Shown here: positions 1 to 8,324 of the stretch, in pieces
Position numbering within the stretch: position 1 is the first letter of the stretch
How the letters are laid out: each line of letters begins with the position of its first letter
Source of the DNA: Dehalococcoidia bacterium
Lineage (GTDB): Bacteria; Chloroflexota; Dehalococcoidia; Tepidiformales; Tepidiformaceae
Direction: 5' to 3'
Assembly (NCBI GenBank): GCA_007126855.1
Contig: SLAK01000130.1
Coordinates: 1-20,448, forward strand
DNA length: 20,448 nucleotides
Made by a program: the position numbers and the translations under genes
Notes under the pieces: generated by a model
What the model was told of the DNA's origin: nothing
The model's database searches: none
The model's input: the letters and a program-made list of their open reading frames with translations, nothing else

Positions 1-1008
1 GCCGACCCGCAGCTCACGGCCGCCTTCGAAGCCGGAATCCCTGGCCTCCTCGACCGCATCAAGGGCGCTGGCGCTTCCGGCGATGCCTTCCTCTCTGAGT
101 TCCGTGACTTCCTGCACCTCTATGGCTGCCGCGGCCCCAACGAATGGGAACTGCGAAACCACACCTGGGAAACACGGCCCGAACTGGCACTCGCCGCCAT
201 CGACCGTATGCGTCTGGCCGGCGACGAGCTCGCTCCCACCATGCGCAACAGCCAGATGGCCGCCGAGCGCGAGCGCATCGCCCAGGAAATCGCCCCCATG
301 CTCGCCGGCGACGAAGAGGCCCAGGGCACCTTCCTTGCCGCCAGCCGCGCCGCCGTGCTCTTCCAGGCCGGCCGCGAACGCACCAAGACCAACTGCATCA
401 AGCTCGGCCATGAAGCCCGCATGGCCATGCACACCATCGGCCGCCGCCTGGTCGCCGAGGGCGCCGCCGACGAGGTCAGCGATTTCGGCCTCGTCCTCGC
501 CGATGAGATCGACGACTGGATCAAAGACCCCGCCCCCTTCCGCGACGAGATCCGCCGCCGCCGCGACCTGATGCATGAGTACGCCATCCGCCAGGAGCCC
601 TTCGTCTTCTATGGCACCATCCCCGACCCATCCACCTGGCCCCTGCGCAGCGACGCGGAAATCGAGAAGGCGCAGGTGGGCGAGGTCCTCCAGGGCTTCA
701 CCGGCTGCACCGGGGCGGCCACCGGCGTGGCGCGCGTGGTGCTCGACCCGCTCGACCCCTCCACGCTCGAGCCGGGCGACATCCTGGTCGCGCCCATCAC
801 CGACCCCTCGTGGACGCCGCTCTTCGTCACCGCAGGAGGGGTCGTCGTCGATGTCGGCGCAGCCCAGAGCCATGCCATGATCGTCAGCCGCGAGCTCGGT
901 ATCCCATGCGTGCCCTCCGTGACCCATGCCACCAAACGCATTCCCAACGGAGCCACGGTGGAAGTCAACGGCGATGCCGGCACCGTCACCATCCTTTCCC
1001 TGCCCTGA
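1..1008 (+). CDS. PEP-utilising enzyme, rifampin-phosphotransferase-like (5' truncated)
   Basis: The reading frame is open from the first base, so the N-terminus lies outside the window and 335 residues are visible. The C-terminal ~100 residues form a phosphohistidine swivel (PEP-utilising mobile) domain: a GVARVVLDP strand, then ILVAPITDPSWTPLF, then a catalytic-type SHAMIVSRELGIPCV with the phospho-carrier His at visible residue 291. The middle part has an FLHLYGCRGPNEWEL segment, resembling the YGHRGP region of the substrate-binding domain of rifampin phosphotransferase (RPH). Known RPH enzymes use an N-terminal ATP-grasp domain, a substrate domain and this His domain to phosphorylate a small molecule from ATP. 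The substrate here cannot be read from the sequence, so rifamycin inactivation is only one possibility. A PPDK-like gene follows 63 bases downstream on the same strand. Confidence 0.8.
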   Translation, partial: ADPQLTAAFEAGIPGLLDRIKGAGASGDAFLSEFRDFLHLYGCRGPNEWELRNHTWETRPELALAAIDRMRLAGDELAPTMRNSQMAAERERIAQEIAPMLAGDEEAQGTFLAASRAAVLFQAGRERTKTNCIKLGHEARMAMHTIGRRLVAEGAADEVSDFGLVLADEIDDWIKDPAPFRDEIRRRRDLMHEYAIRQEPFVFYGTIPDPSTWPLRSDAEIEKAQVGEVLQGFTGCTGAATGVARVVLDPLDPSTLEPGDILVAPITDPSWTPLFVTAGGVVVDVGAAQSHAMIVSRELGIPCVPSVTHATKRIPNGATVEVNGDAGTVTILSLP

Positions 1009-1060
1009 TCGCGCCAGCGCTATCGTGTAACGCGGTTGCCGTTAGCATTTTGGGGCGTTG

Positions 1061-1065
1061 GGAGG
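1061..1065 (+). promoter_or_regulatory. Shine-Dalgarno site choosing the PPDK-like start
   Basis: GGAGG lies six bases before the ATG at 1072. It favours that start over in-frame TTG (1036, 1069) or GTG (1066) codons further upstream. Translation from 1072 also begins where PPDK homology begins. Confidence 0.65.
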
Positions 1066-1071
1066 GTGTTG

Positions 1072-3273
1072 ATGATGCCGAACATCGTCGCGTTCGATGA
1101 ACCGCTCGCCGAGGGGACTGATGTCCCCGCGCTCCTGGGAGGAAAGGGCGCTGGCCTCGTCGAGATGACGCAACGTCTCGGCCTGCCCGTGCCTCCGGGA
1201 TTTGTCATAACAACCAGCGTTTGCCGCAAGTACCTGCAGTCAGGCTGGCCCCAGGAGCTCGACGCCGAGATCGATGCACATCTCGAACGCCTCGCCGGAT
1301 CCATAGGCCGCCGTTTCGGCGACCCGGCTGCCCCGCTCCTCGTCTCCGTCCGCTCCGGCGCCCCGGTCTCCATGCCCGGCATGATGGATACCCTGCTTAA
1401 CGTCGGCATCACACCCGAGATCCGCGAGCGTCTCGCCCTCGCTGCGGGTAGCCCCGTCTTCGCCGCCGACACCTGGCTGCGCTTCTGCCGCATGTACGCC
1501 GAAATTGTTCTCGGCGTCCCCGGTGGCGAGCTCGGTCCGGCCGCAACGCACGACGACACCCTGCCCGGTATCCTCGCCGCCGCCGAGCGCGTCCGCCGTA
1601 TCGCCCGTGACTATGGCGGCATCCCCGAAGCCCCGCGCGATCAGCTCCGCGGCGCCATCGAAGCCGTCTTCCGCTCCTGGAACTCCGACCGCGCCCGCAT
1701 CTTCCGCCAGCGTGAAAACATCGCAGAAGACCTGGGTACGGCCGTAACGGTCCAGTCCATGGTCTTTGGCAACCTGGACGACTATTCCGGTACCGGCGTC
1801 GCCTTCACCCGCGACCCCGCCACCGGCGACCCTGAACCCTATGGTGACTATCTGCCCCGTGCCCAGGGCGAAGATGTCGTCGCCGGCACCCACGCCGTCC
1901 GCGGGCTCGATGCCCTCCGCGAACAGCTCCCCGATGTTTACGCCGACTTCCGTGCCGCCCTCCAGCGCCTGGAGCGCCACTACCGCGATGTCTGCGACGT
2001 CGAATTCACCGTCAGTGAAGGCAAGCTCTACGTCCTCCAGACGCGCATCGGCCGCCGCAGCCCCCTGGCCGCGGTGCGCATAGCCGTCCAGATGGCTGAA
2101 GATCCGGACTTCCCCCTCACCCGCGCGGATGCTGTGGCCCGCATCGACCAGTCCCTTCTGCATGAGCTTGCCGGGGCCGGTACGGTCGCCCCGGATGCTC
2201 AGCCGGTCACGACCGGCCTGGCCGCTTCGCCCGGCGTTGGTGTCGGCGTCCTCGTTTGCGACCCGGATCGCGCGGCACAGCTCGCAGAAGAAGGTACGGC
2301 CGTGGTCCTCGCGCGCGAGCAAACCTCCCCCGCTGATGTCCATGGCATGGTCGGCGCTGCAGCCATCATCACCACCCTCGGCGGCGTTGCCAGCCACGCG
2401 GCTGTTGTCGCGCGAAGCTGGTCCATCCCGGCGGTCACCAGCCTTACCGGCGCTCACGTCGAACCAGACGGCATTCGCGTCGACGGCGAATTTGTCCCGC
2501 AGGGCGAAACCGTGACGGTCGATGGCACCCGGGGCGCCGTCTACCGCGGCGACTGCCGCCAGCAGGCCAACGGCGATATCCCGGAGGTGCGAACCCTCCG
2601 CGAATGGGCCGCCGAGCTTGGCCTGGAACCCGGCTCCCGCAGCGACGCTCCCGCCGCTGGCGACGAAGGCCCCGTCGGCCTCTATCAGCTGGCCCGCGTC
2701 GTCCAGCTCAAAGGCCTGTGCAACGCCGAACGCGCCGCGGCCGCGCTGGGCGCCAGCCCGGCCGCCGTCGAACAGGCCTTCGAAGAGCACGCCGAAACCT
2801 TTCGCGTCATCCCCCGTGGCGCCGCCCTCACCCCGGAAGGCCGCGCCTGGGTCCAGGAACAGCTCGCGGCCGAACGCGCCGAAATCGACTCCGGCGGCCT
2901 CAACAGCTGCTACGAGCGTTTCCTGCCCCTCAACGACCGCTTCAAGCGCCTGGTCACCGGCTGGCAATCAACGTCCGCCGAGGGTTTTAACGACGACGAG
3001 TGGTCCAGCCTGCTCGAGTCCATGCAAGCGCTCCACGGAGACTTCCGCCCGCTGGTCGAGGACACCGCCACAAAGGTCCCCCGCCTTGCGCGCTATGGTC
3101 CCCGCTTCGACCACGCGCTTGAAGCCATGCGCGATGGCGATGACTCCATGCTCGCCGCCCCGCTCAAGGACAGCTACCACACCGTCTGGTTCGAATACCA
3201 CGAGGAGCTCATTGCCCTCTGCGGCCGTAACCGCGCCGAGGAGGAACGCGCCGAAAGCGCCCGCGAACGCTGA
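1072..3273 (+). CDS. PPDK-like phosphotransferase lacking the PEP/pyruvate TIM barrel
   Basis: The protein has 733 residues, against about 870-900 for pyruvate phosphate dikinase (PPDK). Residues 1 to about 340 match the PPDK ATP-grasp half: LLGGKGAGLVEM, then SVRSGAPVSMPGMMDT with Arg94, then EFTVSEGKLYVLQTR with Glu311 and Gln323. Residues ~385-480 are the phosphohistidine swivel domain, with LGGVASHAAVVAR and His442 as phospho-carrier. The Thr two residues before that His, target of the PPDK regulatory kinase in plants and many bacteria, is Ala here. The TIM barrel that binds PEP/pyruvate is absent. In its place are ~250 residues: a predicted winged-helix-like stretch (~535-605) and a helical segment with a DSYHTVWFEYHEEL motif. 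The enzyme can plausibly accept phosphate from ATP onto His442, but the acceptor is unknown. Naming it ppdK would overstate the evidence. Confidence 0.85.
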   Translation: MMPNIVAFDEPLAEGTDVPALLGGKGAGLVEMTQRLGLPVPPGFVITTSVCRKYLQSGWPQELDAEIDAHLERLAGSIGRRFGDPAAPLLVSVRSGAPVSMPGMMDTLLNVGITPEIRERLALAAGSPVFAADTWLRFCRMYAEIVLGVPGGELGPAATHDDTLPGILAAAERVRRIARDYGGIPEAPRDQLRGAIEAVFRSWNSDRARIFRQRENIAEDLGTAVTVQSMVFGNLDDYSGTGVAFTRDPATGDPEPYGDYLPRAQGEDVVAGTHAVRGLDALREQLPDVYADFRAALQRLERHYRDVCDVEFTVSEGKLYVLQTRIGRRSPLAAVRIAVQMAEDPDFPLTRADAVARIDQSLLHELAGAGTVAPDAQPVTTGLAASPGVGVGVLVCDPDRAAQLAEEGTAVVLAREQTSPADVHGMVGAAAIITTLGGVASHAAVVARSWSIPAVTSLTGAHVEPDGIRVDGEFVPQGETVTVDGTRGAVYRGDCRQQANGDIPEVRTLREWAAELGLEPGSRSDAPAAGDEGPVGLYQLARVVQLKGLCNAERAAAALGASPAAVEQAFEEHAETFRVIPRGAALTPEGRAWVQEQLAAERAEIDSGGLNSCYERFLPLNDRFKRLVTGWQSTSAEGFNDDEWSSLLESMQALHGDFRPLVEDTATKVPRLARYGPRFDHALEAMRDGDDSMLAAPLKDSYHTVWFEYHEELIALCGRNRAEEERAESARER

Positions 3274-3280
3274 TCCCGCG

Positions 3281-3667
3281 TTAGTCTCGCGACGAGCTGC
3301 CCCGCTGCGGCAGCACCCGCGCGATCGGCGAAACGAACGAGCCGCCATCGGCCACCGCGAAGGCCCTGGGCAAGATCTCCCGGAGTTGTGAGTGGGCCGA
3401 TGCCAGGAGCCGGCGCAGCTCTGCGCGCTCTTCGTAGTCGCGCTCGCGTTCACGCAGCAAGGATTCCACCTGCGAGGCGAGCAGGTCGCGCATGCGCCGG
3501 GTCTCCTCCAGCGTCTCGCGCATCTGGGTCACCTCGGCCCGCAGGCCGTGTAGCTCCTGGTCAGCGGTGGCCAGCCGCCGCGACAGCGAATAGATGCGGT
3601 CGGTGGACAGCCGTAACAACTGCGCTTCCTGGCCGCGTACACCCTCGGCGGCGTCTTCGTCGTTCAT
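3281..3667 (-). CDS. Small coiled-coil protein of unknown function
   Basis: This is a 128-residue protein with no family I recognise. Residues ~15-100 are rich in Arg, Glu and Leu with heptad spacing (for example RRLATADQELHGLRAEV and SQVESLLRERERDYEER), which predicts one long coiled coil. The tail of ~28 residues is hydrophobic and basic, followed by SSSRD. There is no signal peptide or membrane segment. It is last in the minus-strand series, ~100 bases after recJ, and converges with the PPDK-like gene with a 7-base gap. The start is uncertain. ATG at 3667 is chosen, with a weak GAAGAAGAG upstream, but an in-frame ATG at 3727 would add 20 residues and neither has a clear ribosome-binding site. 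Confidence 0.6.
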   Translation of the reverse strand: MNDEDAAEGVRGQEAQLLRLSTDRIYSLSRRLATADQELHGLRAEVTQMRETLEETRRMRDLLASQVESLLRERERDYEERAELRRLLASAHSQLREILPRAFAVADGGSFVSPIARVLPQRGSSSRD

Positions 3668-3770
3668 CGTGCCCGGCTCTTCTTCCCCGGTTGTGCTCAC
3701 GGCGTCCGAAAGCGCCGTTAACACCATCTTAGGACGTTCAGGCCAAGAATTGATGCCGGGGCCGCCGCCC

Positions 3771-5477
3771 TCAGCCGATTTCCAGCGGCCGCTCGGCCGC
3801 GCTCGGCGCGATATCGAGCACTTCCAGCTCGACCGTATCCCTCCGCCAGCCTGCCTGCAGCGAGTAGACAATATCCACCCGGTCGGCCAGCTCCGCCTCC
3901 GCCTGGTTGAACGCAATAGCCTGCCACGCTGCAGGACCGTCGCGCAGGACCAGCTTCAGGTGCTTCTGGTCCCCGCCGACCAGCCGGCTGTTGCGCACCT
4001 CCACGTTGCGGCTCAGCAACACCGGCCGCCGGTTGCCCTCGCCGCACGGCTCGAAACGCATCAGCCCCTTGATCTCGATGCCCGCGACCTCCGACAGCAG
4101 CGCTTCCGCGTCGATTTCGAACACGCGGCGCAGATCCTGTCCGTCCAGCATCTCCGCCGCGTAGGCGACCAGCCGGTCCCGCAGCTCGGGCAGGTTCTCG
4201 TTCTTCACCGTGAACCCGGCCGCCGCGCGGTGACCGCCGTGGCGCACGAGGAGGTCCTTCTCCCGCCGGATGGCCGAGACGATGTCAAAGGCAGGGATGC
4301 TGCGCGCGCTGGCCCGGCTTTCCGTGTGACCCTGGTCGTACACGATCGCCGGACGGCCATACCGCTCCGCCAGCCGCGCCGCCACCAGCCCCACGATCCC
4401 GGCGTGGATGCGCGGGCTCCCGACCATCACCAGCGGGTCGTCACCGTTCCCCAGCAGCTCCTCCGCAAGCTCGCAGGCTTCCTGCGTCTCTTGCTGCCGC
4501 TGCCGGTTGAGCCGGTTCAGCTCTTCGGCTACGGTCCGCGCCTCCAGCGCGTTGGTAGCCAGCAGCAGCGATAGCGCGATCTCCGCGTGCTTGATCCGGC
4601 CCGCCGCGTTCATCCGCGGGCCCAGCACAAAGCCCAGCGTCTCCGCGCCGATGCGCTCCGGCTCAGTACCAGCGACCGCCGCCAGCGCTTCCAGCCCGGG
4701 GCGCAGGCCGCTCCGCATCCGCTCCAGCCCGTTCACCACCAGCGTGCGGTTTTCATCCACCAGAGGCGCGACGTCCACCACGGTCCCGAGCGCCACCAGG
4801 TCGATGAACTCGCTCTCGTCGAGCAGGCGGCCCATCGCTTCGTACAGCACCTGCAAAAAGCGGTAGGAAACGCCTACAGCGGCCATTTCGTCGAAGGGAT
4901 AGTCCGAGTCGCGACGCTTGGGGTTCACCGCCGCAAGGGCCGCTGGGAGCGTTTCAGGCACGGTGTGGTGGTCCAGGATCACCACGTCCATCCCCTTGCT
5001 GTTCGCGTAGGCCACCTCGTCGACCGAGCTGATGCCGCAGTCGGCGGTGATCAGCAGCGTCGCCCCCCGTTCGTGCAGCCGGTCGATGGCGCCGAAGTTC
5101 AGCCCGTAGCCCTCGGAAAAGCGCTCCGGGATGTACTTCGTGATGTTCGCGTTGAGCGGCCCCAGCCCCAGGCTCAGCACCGCAACAGAGGTCACCCCGT
5201 CCACGTCGAAATCGCCGTACAGCGCGATGAGTTCGCCGTCGGCGATCGCACGCCGGGTCCGCATGATCGCCTCGGCCATGCCGGGCAGCGTCAGCGGGTC
5301 GTGGTCGAGCGCCAGGTGTGGCTTGTAGAAGACATCCGCCGCCGCCCGCGTTGTAATGCCGCGAGCCGCGAGGACCGTCGCGGTGATACGGGGAAAGCGC
5401 GGGATGCCGTGCAGGTGCGCTTCGGGGTCCCGAAGGCGCCAGCGCACCGGTGGCCGCTCCAGCGCCGGTGCCGTCAT
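3771..5477 (-). CDS. recJ: Single-stranded-DNA-specific exonuclease RecJ
   Basis: RecJ is a 5'-3' single-strand DNA exonuclease acting in RecF-pathway recombination, base excision and mismatch repair. The 568 residues match the usual length of the bacterial core enzyme. The DHH-family metal-binding motifs appear in order: GDFDVDG (88-94), ADCG (145-148), LDHH (168-171) and GTVVD (231-235). The DHHA1 domain follows with HAGIVGLVAARLAERYGRPAIV and RHGGHRAAAGF (GGH at 414-416), then a C-terminal OB-fold region. The start is ATG at 5477, because it overlaps the fabF stop as ATGA and has GAGGAG five bases upstream; an open frame continues further but runs inside fabF. Co-translation with fabF looks like gene packing rather than shared function. 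Confidence 0.95.
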   Translation of the reverse strand: MTAPALERPPVRWRLRDPEAHLHGIPRFPRITATVLAARGITTRAAADVFYKPHLALDHDPLTLPGMAEAIMRTRRAIADGELIALYGDFDVDGVTSVAVLSLGLGPLNANITKYIPERFSEGYGLNFGAIDRLHERGATLLITADCGISSVDEVAYANSKGMDVVILDHHTVPETLPAALAAVNPKRRDSDYPFDEMAAVGVSYRFLQVLYEAMGRLLDESEFIDLVALGTVVDVAPLVDENRTLVVNGLERMRSGLRPGLEALAAVAGTEPERIGAETLGFVLGPRMNAAGRIKHAEIALSLLLATNALEARTVAEELNRLNRQRQQETQEACELAEELLGNGDDPLVMVGSPRIHAGIVGLVAARLAERYGRPAIVYDQGHTESRASARSIPAFDIVSAIRREKDLLVRHGGHRAAAGFTVKNENLPELRDRLVAYAAEMLDGQDLRRVFEIDAEALLSEVAGIEIKGLMRFEPCGEGNRRPVLLSRNVEVRNSRLVGGDQKHLKLVLRDGPAAWQAIAFNQAEAELADRVDIVYSLQAGWRRDTVELEVLDIAPSAAERPLEIG

Positions 5478-6721
5478 TCCATCTCCTCGTACCGGCGGAT
5501 AACCAGGCTCGAATTGTGCCCGCCGAATCCCAGGGAGTTCGTCATCACCGCGCGCAGCGGGGCCGCCCGCGCGACATTGGGCACGTAGTCCAGGTCGCAG
5601 TCCGGGTCTGGTGTCGTGTAGTTGATGGTCGGTGGGATCGTTTCGTGCTGGATGGCCTGGATGCAGGCCGCAGCCTCCACAGCGCCGGCCGCACCCAGCA
5701 AATGCCCGATCATCGACTTGCATGAGCTGATCGGCACTGAGTGCGCGTATTCACCGAACACCCGCTTGAGTGCTTTCGTCTCCAGCTTGTCGTTCATCGG
5801 TGTCGATGTGCCGTGCGCGTTCACGTAATCGATCTCGTCGGGGCGGAGCCCCGCCTCCTCGAGCGCCCGGCACATGGCTTCCGCCGCGCCGCGCCCGTTC
5901 TCGTCTGGCTGGGTAACGTGGTAGGCATCACTGGTGGCACCGTATCCCGCGATCTCGCCAAGAATTGTCGCGCCGCGCGCTTTCGCGTGCTCGGCCGCCT
6001 CCAGCACCAGGATCGCGGCGCCTTCCGCCATCACGAAACCGTCGCGGTCGCGGTCGAAGGGACGCGATGCGTGCTCCGGGTCCTCGTTGCAGTGTGAGAG
6101 CGAGCGCGCCGCCGCAAATCCCGCCATCGTGATGGGCGTGATGGCCGCCTCCGCGCCGCCGGCAAGCGCCACGTCGCTGTCGCCCCGCCGGATGATGTTG
6201 GCAGCCTCGCCAATGCAGTCGGCGCCGCTCGCGCAGGCGCTCACCAGGGAGTAGTTCACGCCACGCGCGCCCACGCGGATGCTGATCTGCCCGCTCGCCA
6301 TGTCGGCCAGCATCATCGGGATAAGGAAGGCGCTCACCCGCCGCGGCCCCTTCTGGTACATCGTCTCGAACTCTTCGGAGAGCGTGGTGATCCCGCCGAT
6401 CGCCGTCCCCACGATGACCGCGACGTTGTCGTTCTTCCCGGGGACGATCTCGAAGTTCGCGTTCGTGAGCGCTTCATCCGCGGCCACAAAAGCGAACTGC
6501 GTGAAGCGGTCCGCCCGCCGCGCCGCCTTCTTCTCCATGAACTGTGTCGGGTCGAAGTTCTTCACTTCGCCGGCAATCCGCGACTCCAGGCCCTCGGGGT
6601 CGAAGAGCGTGATGGGCCCGATGCCGCCGCGACCGTTCACCAGCGAGTCCCAGCTTTCGTCCGCCGATTGCCCGATCGGCGTAATCATGCCAATGCCTGT
6701 GACCACAACGCGCCGGTTCAC
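5474..6721 (-). CDS. fabF: Beta-ketoacyl-[acyl-carrier-protein] synthase II
   Basis: FabF condenses malonyl-ACP with acyl-ACP in type II fatty acid elongation in the cytosol. The 415 residues match the family length, and the Cys-His-His catalytic triad is intact: Cys163 in VSACASGADC, His303 in NAHGTSTPMND and His340 in KSMIGHLLGAAGA. The end of the fold carries NSLGFGGHN. The start is GTG at 6721, giving MNRRVVVTGIGMITPIG, the typical N-terminus; no strong ribosome-binding site is visible. An acyl-carrier-protein gene, often just upstream of fabF, is absent. However, acpS, which activates the carrier protein, lies two genes upstream in the same direction. An extended -10 element in the 43-base gap after nnr suggests its own promoter. 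Confidence 0.95.
   Translation of the reverse strand: MNRRVVVTGIGMITPIGQSADESWDSLVNGRGGIGPITLFDPEGLESRIAGEVKNFDPTQFMEKKAARRADRFTQFAFVAADEALTNANFEIVPGKNDNVAVIVGTAIGGITTLSEEFETMYQKGPRRVSAFLIPMMLADMASGQISIRVGARGVNYSLVSACASGADCIGEAANIIRRGDSDVALAGGAEAAITPITMAGFAAARSLSHCNEDPEHASRPFDRDRDGFVMAEGAAILVLEAAEHAKARGATILGEIAGYGATSDAYHVTQPDENGRGAAEAMCRALEEAGLRPDEIDYVNAHGTSTPMNDKLETKALKRVFGEYAHSVPISSCKSMIGHLLGAAGAVEAAACIQAIQHETIPPTINYTTPDPDCDLDYVPNVARAAPLRAVMTNSLGFGGHNSSLVIRRYEEME
5483..5488 (-). promoter_or_regulatory. Shine-Dalgarno site for recJ inside the fabF end
   Basis: GAGGAG on the minus strand lies five bases before the recJ ATG and within the last codons of fabF. Together with the ATGA overlap it supports translational coupling and fixes the recJ start. 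Confidence 0.65.
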
Positions 6722-6755
6722 GACCCAACCCCGGAAAGTGCTAAGGGTGTTACGC

Positions 6756-6764
6756 AGTATAGCA
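6756..6764 (-). promoter_or_regulatory. Candidate extended -10 promoter for fabF
   Basis: On the minus strand this reads TGCTATACT, an extended -10 (TGnTATACT, five of six bases of the consensus hexamer). It ends ~35 bases before the fabF GTG and overlaps the stop region of nnr. No good -35 hexamer lies at the usual spacing, which extended -10 promoters can tolerate. It would give a short leader of roughly 28 bases. Confidence 0.45.
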
Positions 6765-8324
6765 TTACTGTCCTCGTAGCTCGTGCACGGCCTTTGGCAA
6801 TTCGTCCGCCAGCTCGCCCGCCAGCAACCCCGCGTCGCCGTAGTGCCGTCGCAAAGATTCGCCCGCCGCCGCGTGCAAGTAAACCCCCAGCGCCGCGGCT
6901 TCGAATGCTCTGAGCCCTTGCGCCAAGTATGCGCTAATCATGCCCGCAAGAATGTCTCCAGTCCCGCCGCTCGCAAGCAACGGGTTCGAAAAGGGGCACA
7001 GCCGCGCTTCCCCGTCCGGGCCGGCAATCACCGAGTGTGCCCCCTTCAGCACTATCACGCATCCAAAACGTTCAGCCGCTTCCTTCGCTGTGTCCAGCCG
7101 CCGCGCCTGCACCTCCGCCACGCTCTTGCCCAGCAGCCGCGCCATCTCGCCGGGGTGCGGCGTCAGGATGGCATTCTTCGGCATCCGCTCCGTCGCGTCC
7201 GGCATCGTCGCGATGGCGTTCAGCGCGTCCGCGTCGATCACCACGCCGTGGCTCAGCTCCGACAGGTCCGGCAGCAGCGCCCAGATAAAGACGCGGGTCT
7301 CCTCTGTGTTGCTCAGCCCGGGTCCGACCACGGCGGTGTTGAAGTTCGCCCATTCCTGACGCAGGGCCACTGCGGCCTCCCCGGCGAATGTTCCATCGTC
7401 GGAGGCCTGCTGCGGCAACCACGTTGCTTCGAGCAGCGAAGTCGCGGCCATATCGTAGAGCGGTTCGGGCGCGGCGATGGTCGCCAGCCCCGCTCCCGCC
7501 CGGTACGCCGCGCGCGCTGCCAGCATTGGCGCCCCGGCATAGCGCCGCGAACCGCCCACGACCAGCACGCGCCCGAAGGTCCCCTTGTTCCCATCCTCCG
7601 GGCGCTCCGGGTAGGTGCTCCGCATCCAGCGCGATGTCAGCAATTCCAGCTTCACGCTGTCCATCGCCTGGCGCGGAATGCCGATGTCGATGACCTGCAC
7701 ACGCCCCACCATCGCGCTGCCCGGCGCCTCGTACATCCCAACCTTCGGCAGCCCAAAGGTCACCGAGATGTCAGGCGGGACAAGCAGCGGGTCCACCGCG
7801 CCCGTGTCGGAATCCAGGCCCGTGGGCACATCCACCGCTACCAGCTTCGGCGCCGGCTGTTGCGCCCGCGCCTGCGCCAGCAGCCGCAATGCCTGCCCGA
7901 TTGCGCCGTCCGGATCGATAGCGCGCGTCGTGCCAATCCCCAGGATGGCGTCGATCACCAGGTCGCACGCAGGCAGGAGTTGTCCAAGCTCCGCCTGGCC
8001 TTCGCTCGTGTCAGAGCCCATCATCGCGACGCCGCGCTGCTCCAGCTCCGCGGTCTTGTCGTCCGGATGGCGCCGCTCAGGCATCGCCACCAGAACCTCC
8101 GCGCCCCAGTCGTGCAGGTGCCGCGCCGCCACGAGCCCATCGCCACCGTTGTTCCCCGGCCCCGCCAGGATCACGATGCGCCGCCCTTCCAGCGATCCCA
8201 GCATCATCCATGCTTCCTGCGCAACCGCCAGCCCGGCTTCTTCCATCAACTGCGCTTCGCTCGATCCGGCCTCGATCGCGGCGGCCTCCAGCTTCCGCAT
8301 TTCCGCAGCGCTTACCAGCTTCAT
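6765..8324 (-). CDS. nnr: Bifunctional NAD(P)H-hydrate epimerase / ADP-dependent dehydratase
   Basis: This enzyme repairs damaged NAD(P)H: the N-terminal domain epimerises NAD(P)HX and the C-terminal domain dehydrates S-NAD(P)HX back to NAD(P)H. The 519 residues match the fused two-domain form. The YjeF_N half (1 to ~225) has GPGNNGGDG (55-63) and VDVPTGLDSDTG (164-175). The ribokinase-like dehydratase half has NKGTFGRVLVVGGS (246-259), DADALN (364-369), LTPHPGEMARL (387-397) and the nucleotide-binding GGTGD (453-457). The start ATG at 8324 overlaps the acpS stop as ATGA, so the two are probably co-translated. The acpS-nnr pairing is common in bacteria. Confidence 0.94.
   Translation of the reverse strand: MKLVSAAEMRKLEAAAIEAGSSEAQLMEEAGLAVAQEAWMMLGSLEGRRIVILAGPGNNGGDGLVAARHLHDWGAEVLVAMPERRHPDDKTAELEQRGVAMMGSDTSEGQAELGQLLPACDLVIDAILGIGTTRAIDPDGAIGQALRLLAQARAQQPAPKLVAVDVPTGLDSDTGAVDPLLVPPDISVTFGLPKVGMYEAPGSAMVGRVQVIDIGIPRQAMDSVKLELLTSRWMRSTYPERPEDGNKGTFGRVLVVGGSRRYAGAPMLAARAAYRAGAGLATIAAPEPLYDMAATSLLEATWLPQQASDDGTFAGEAAVALRQEWANFNTAVVGPGLSNTEETRVFIWALLPDLSELSHGVVIDADALNAIATMPDATERMPKNAILTPHPGEMARLLGKSVAEVQARRLDTAKEAAERFGCVIVLKGAHSVIAGPDGEARLCPFSNPLLASGGTGDILAGMISAYLAQGLRAFEAAALGVYLHAAAGESLRRHYGDAGLLAGELADELPKAVHELRGQ

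Noticed and set aside
1240..2967. Long 575-codon open frame on the minus strand
   Set aside because: It lies wholly antisense to the PPDK-like gene. Its Gly/Ala/Asp-rich translation has no family motifs and is explained by the GC-rich third positions of the real gene.
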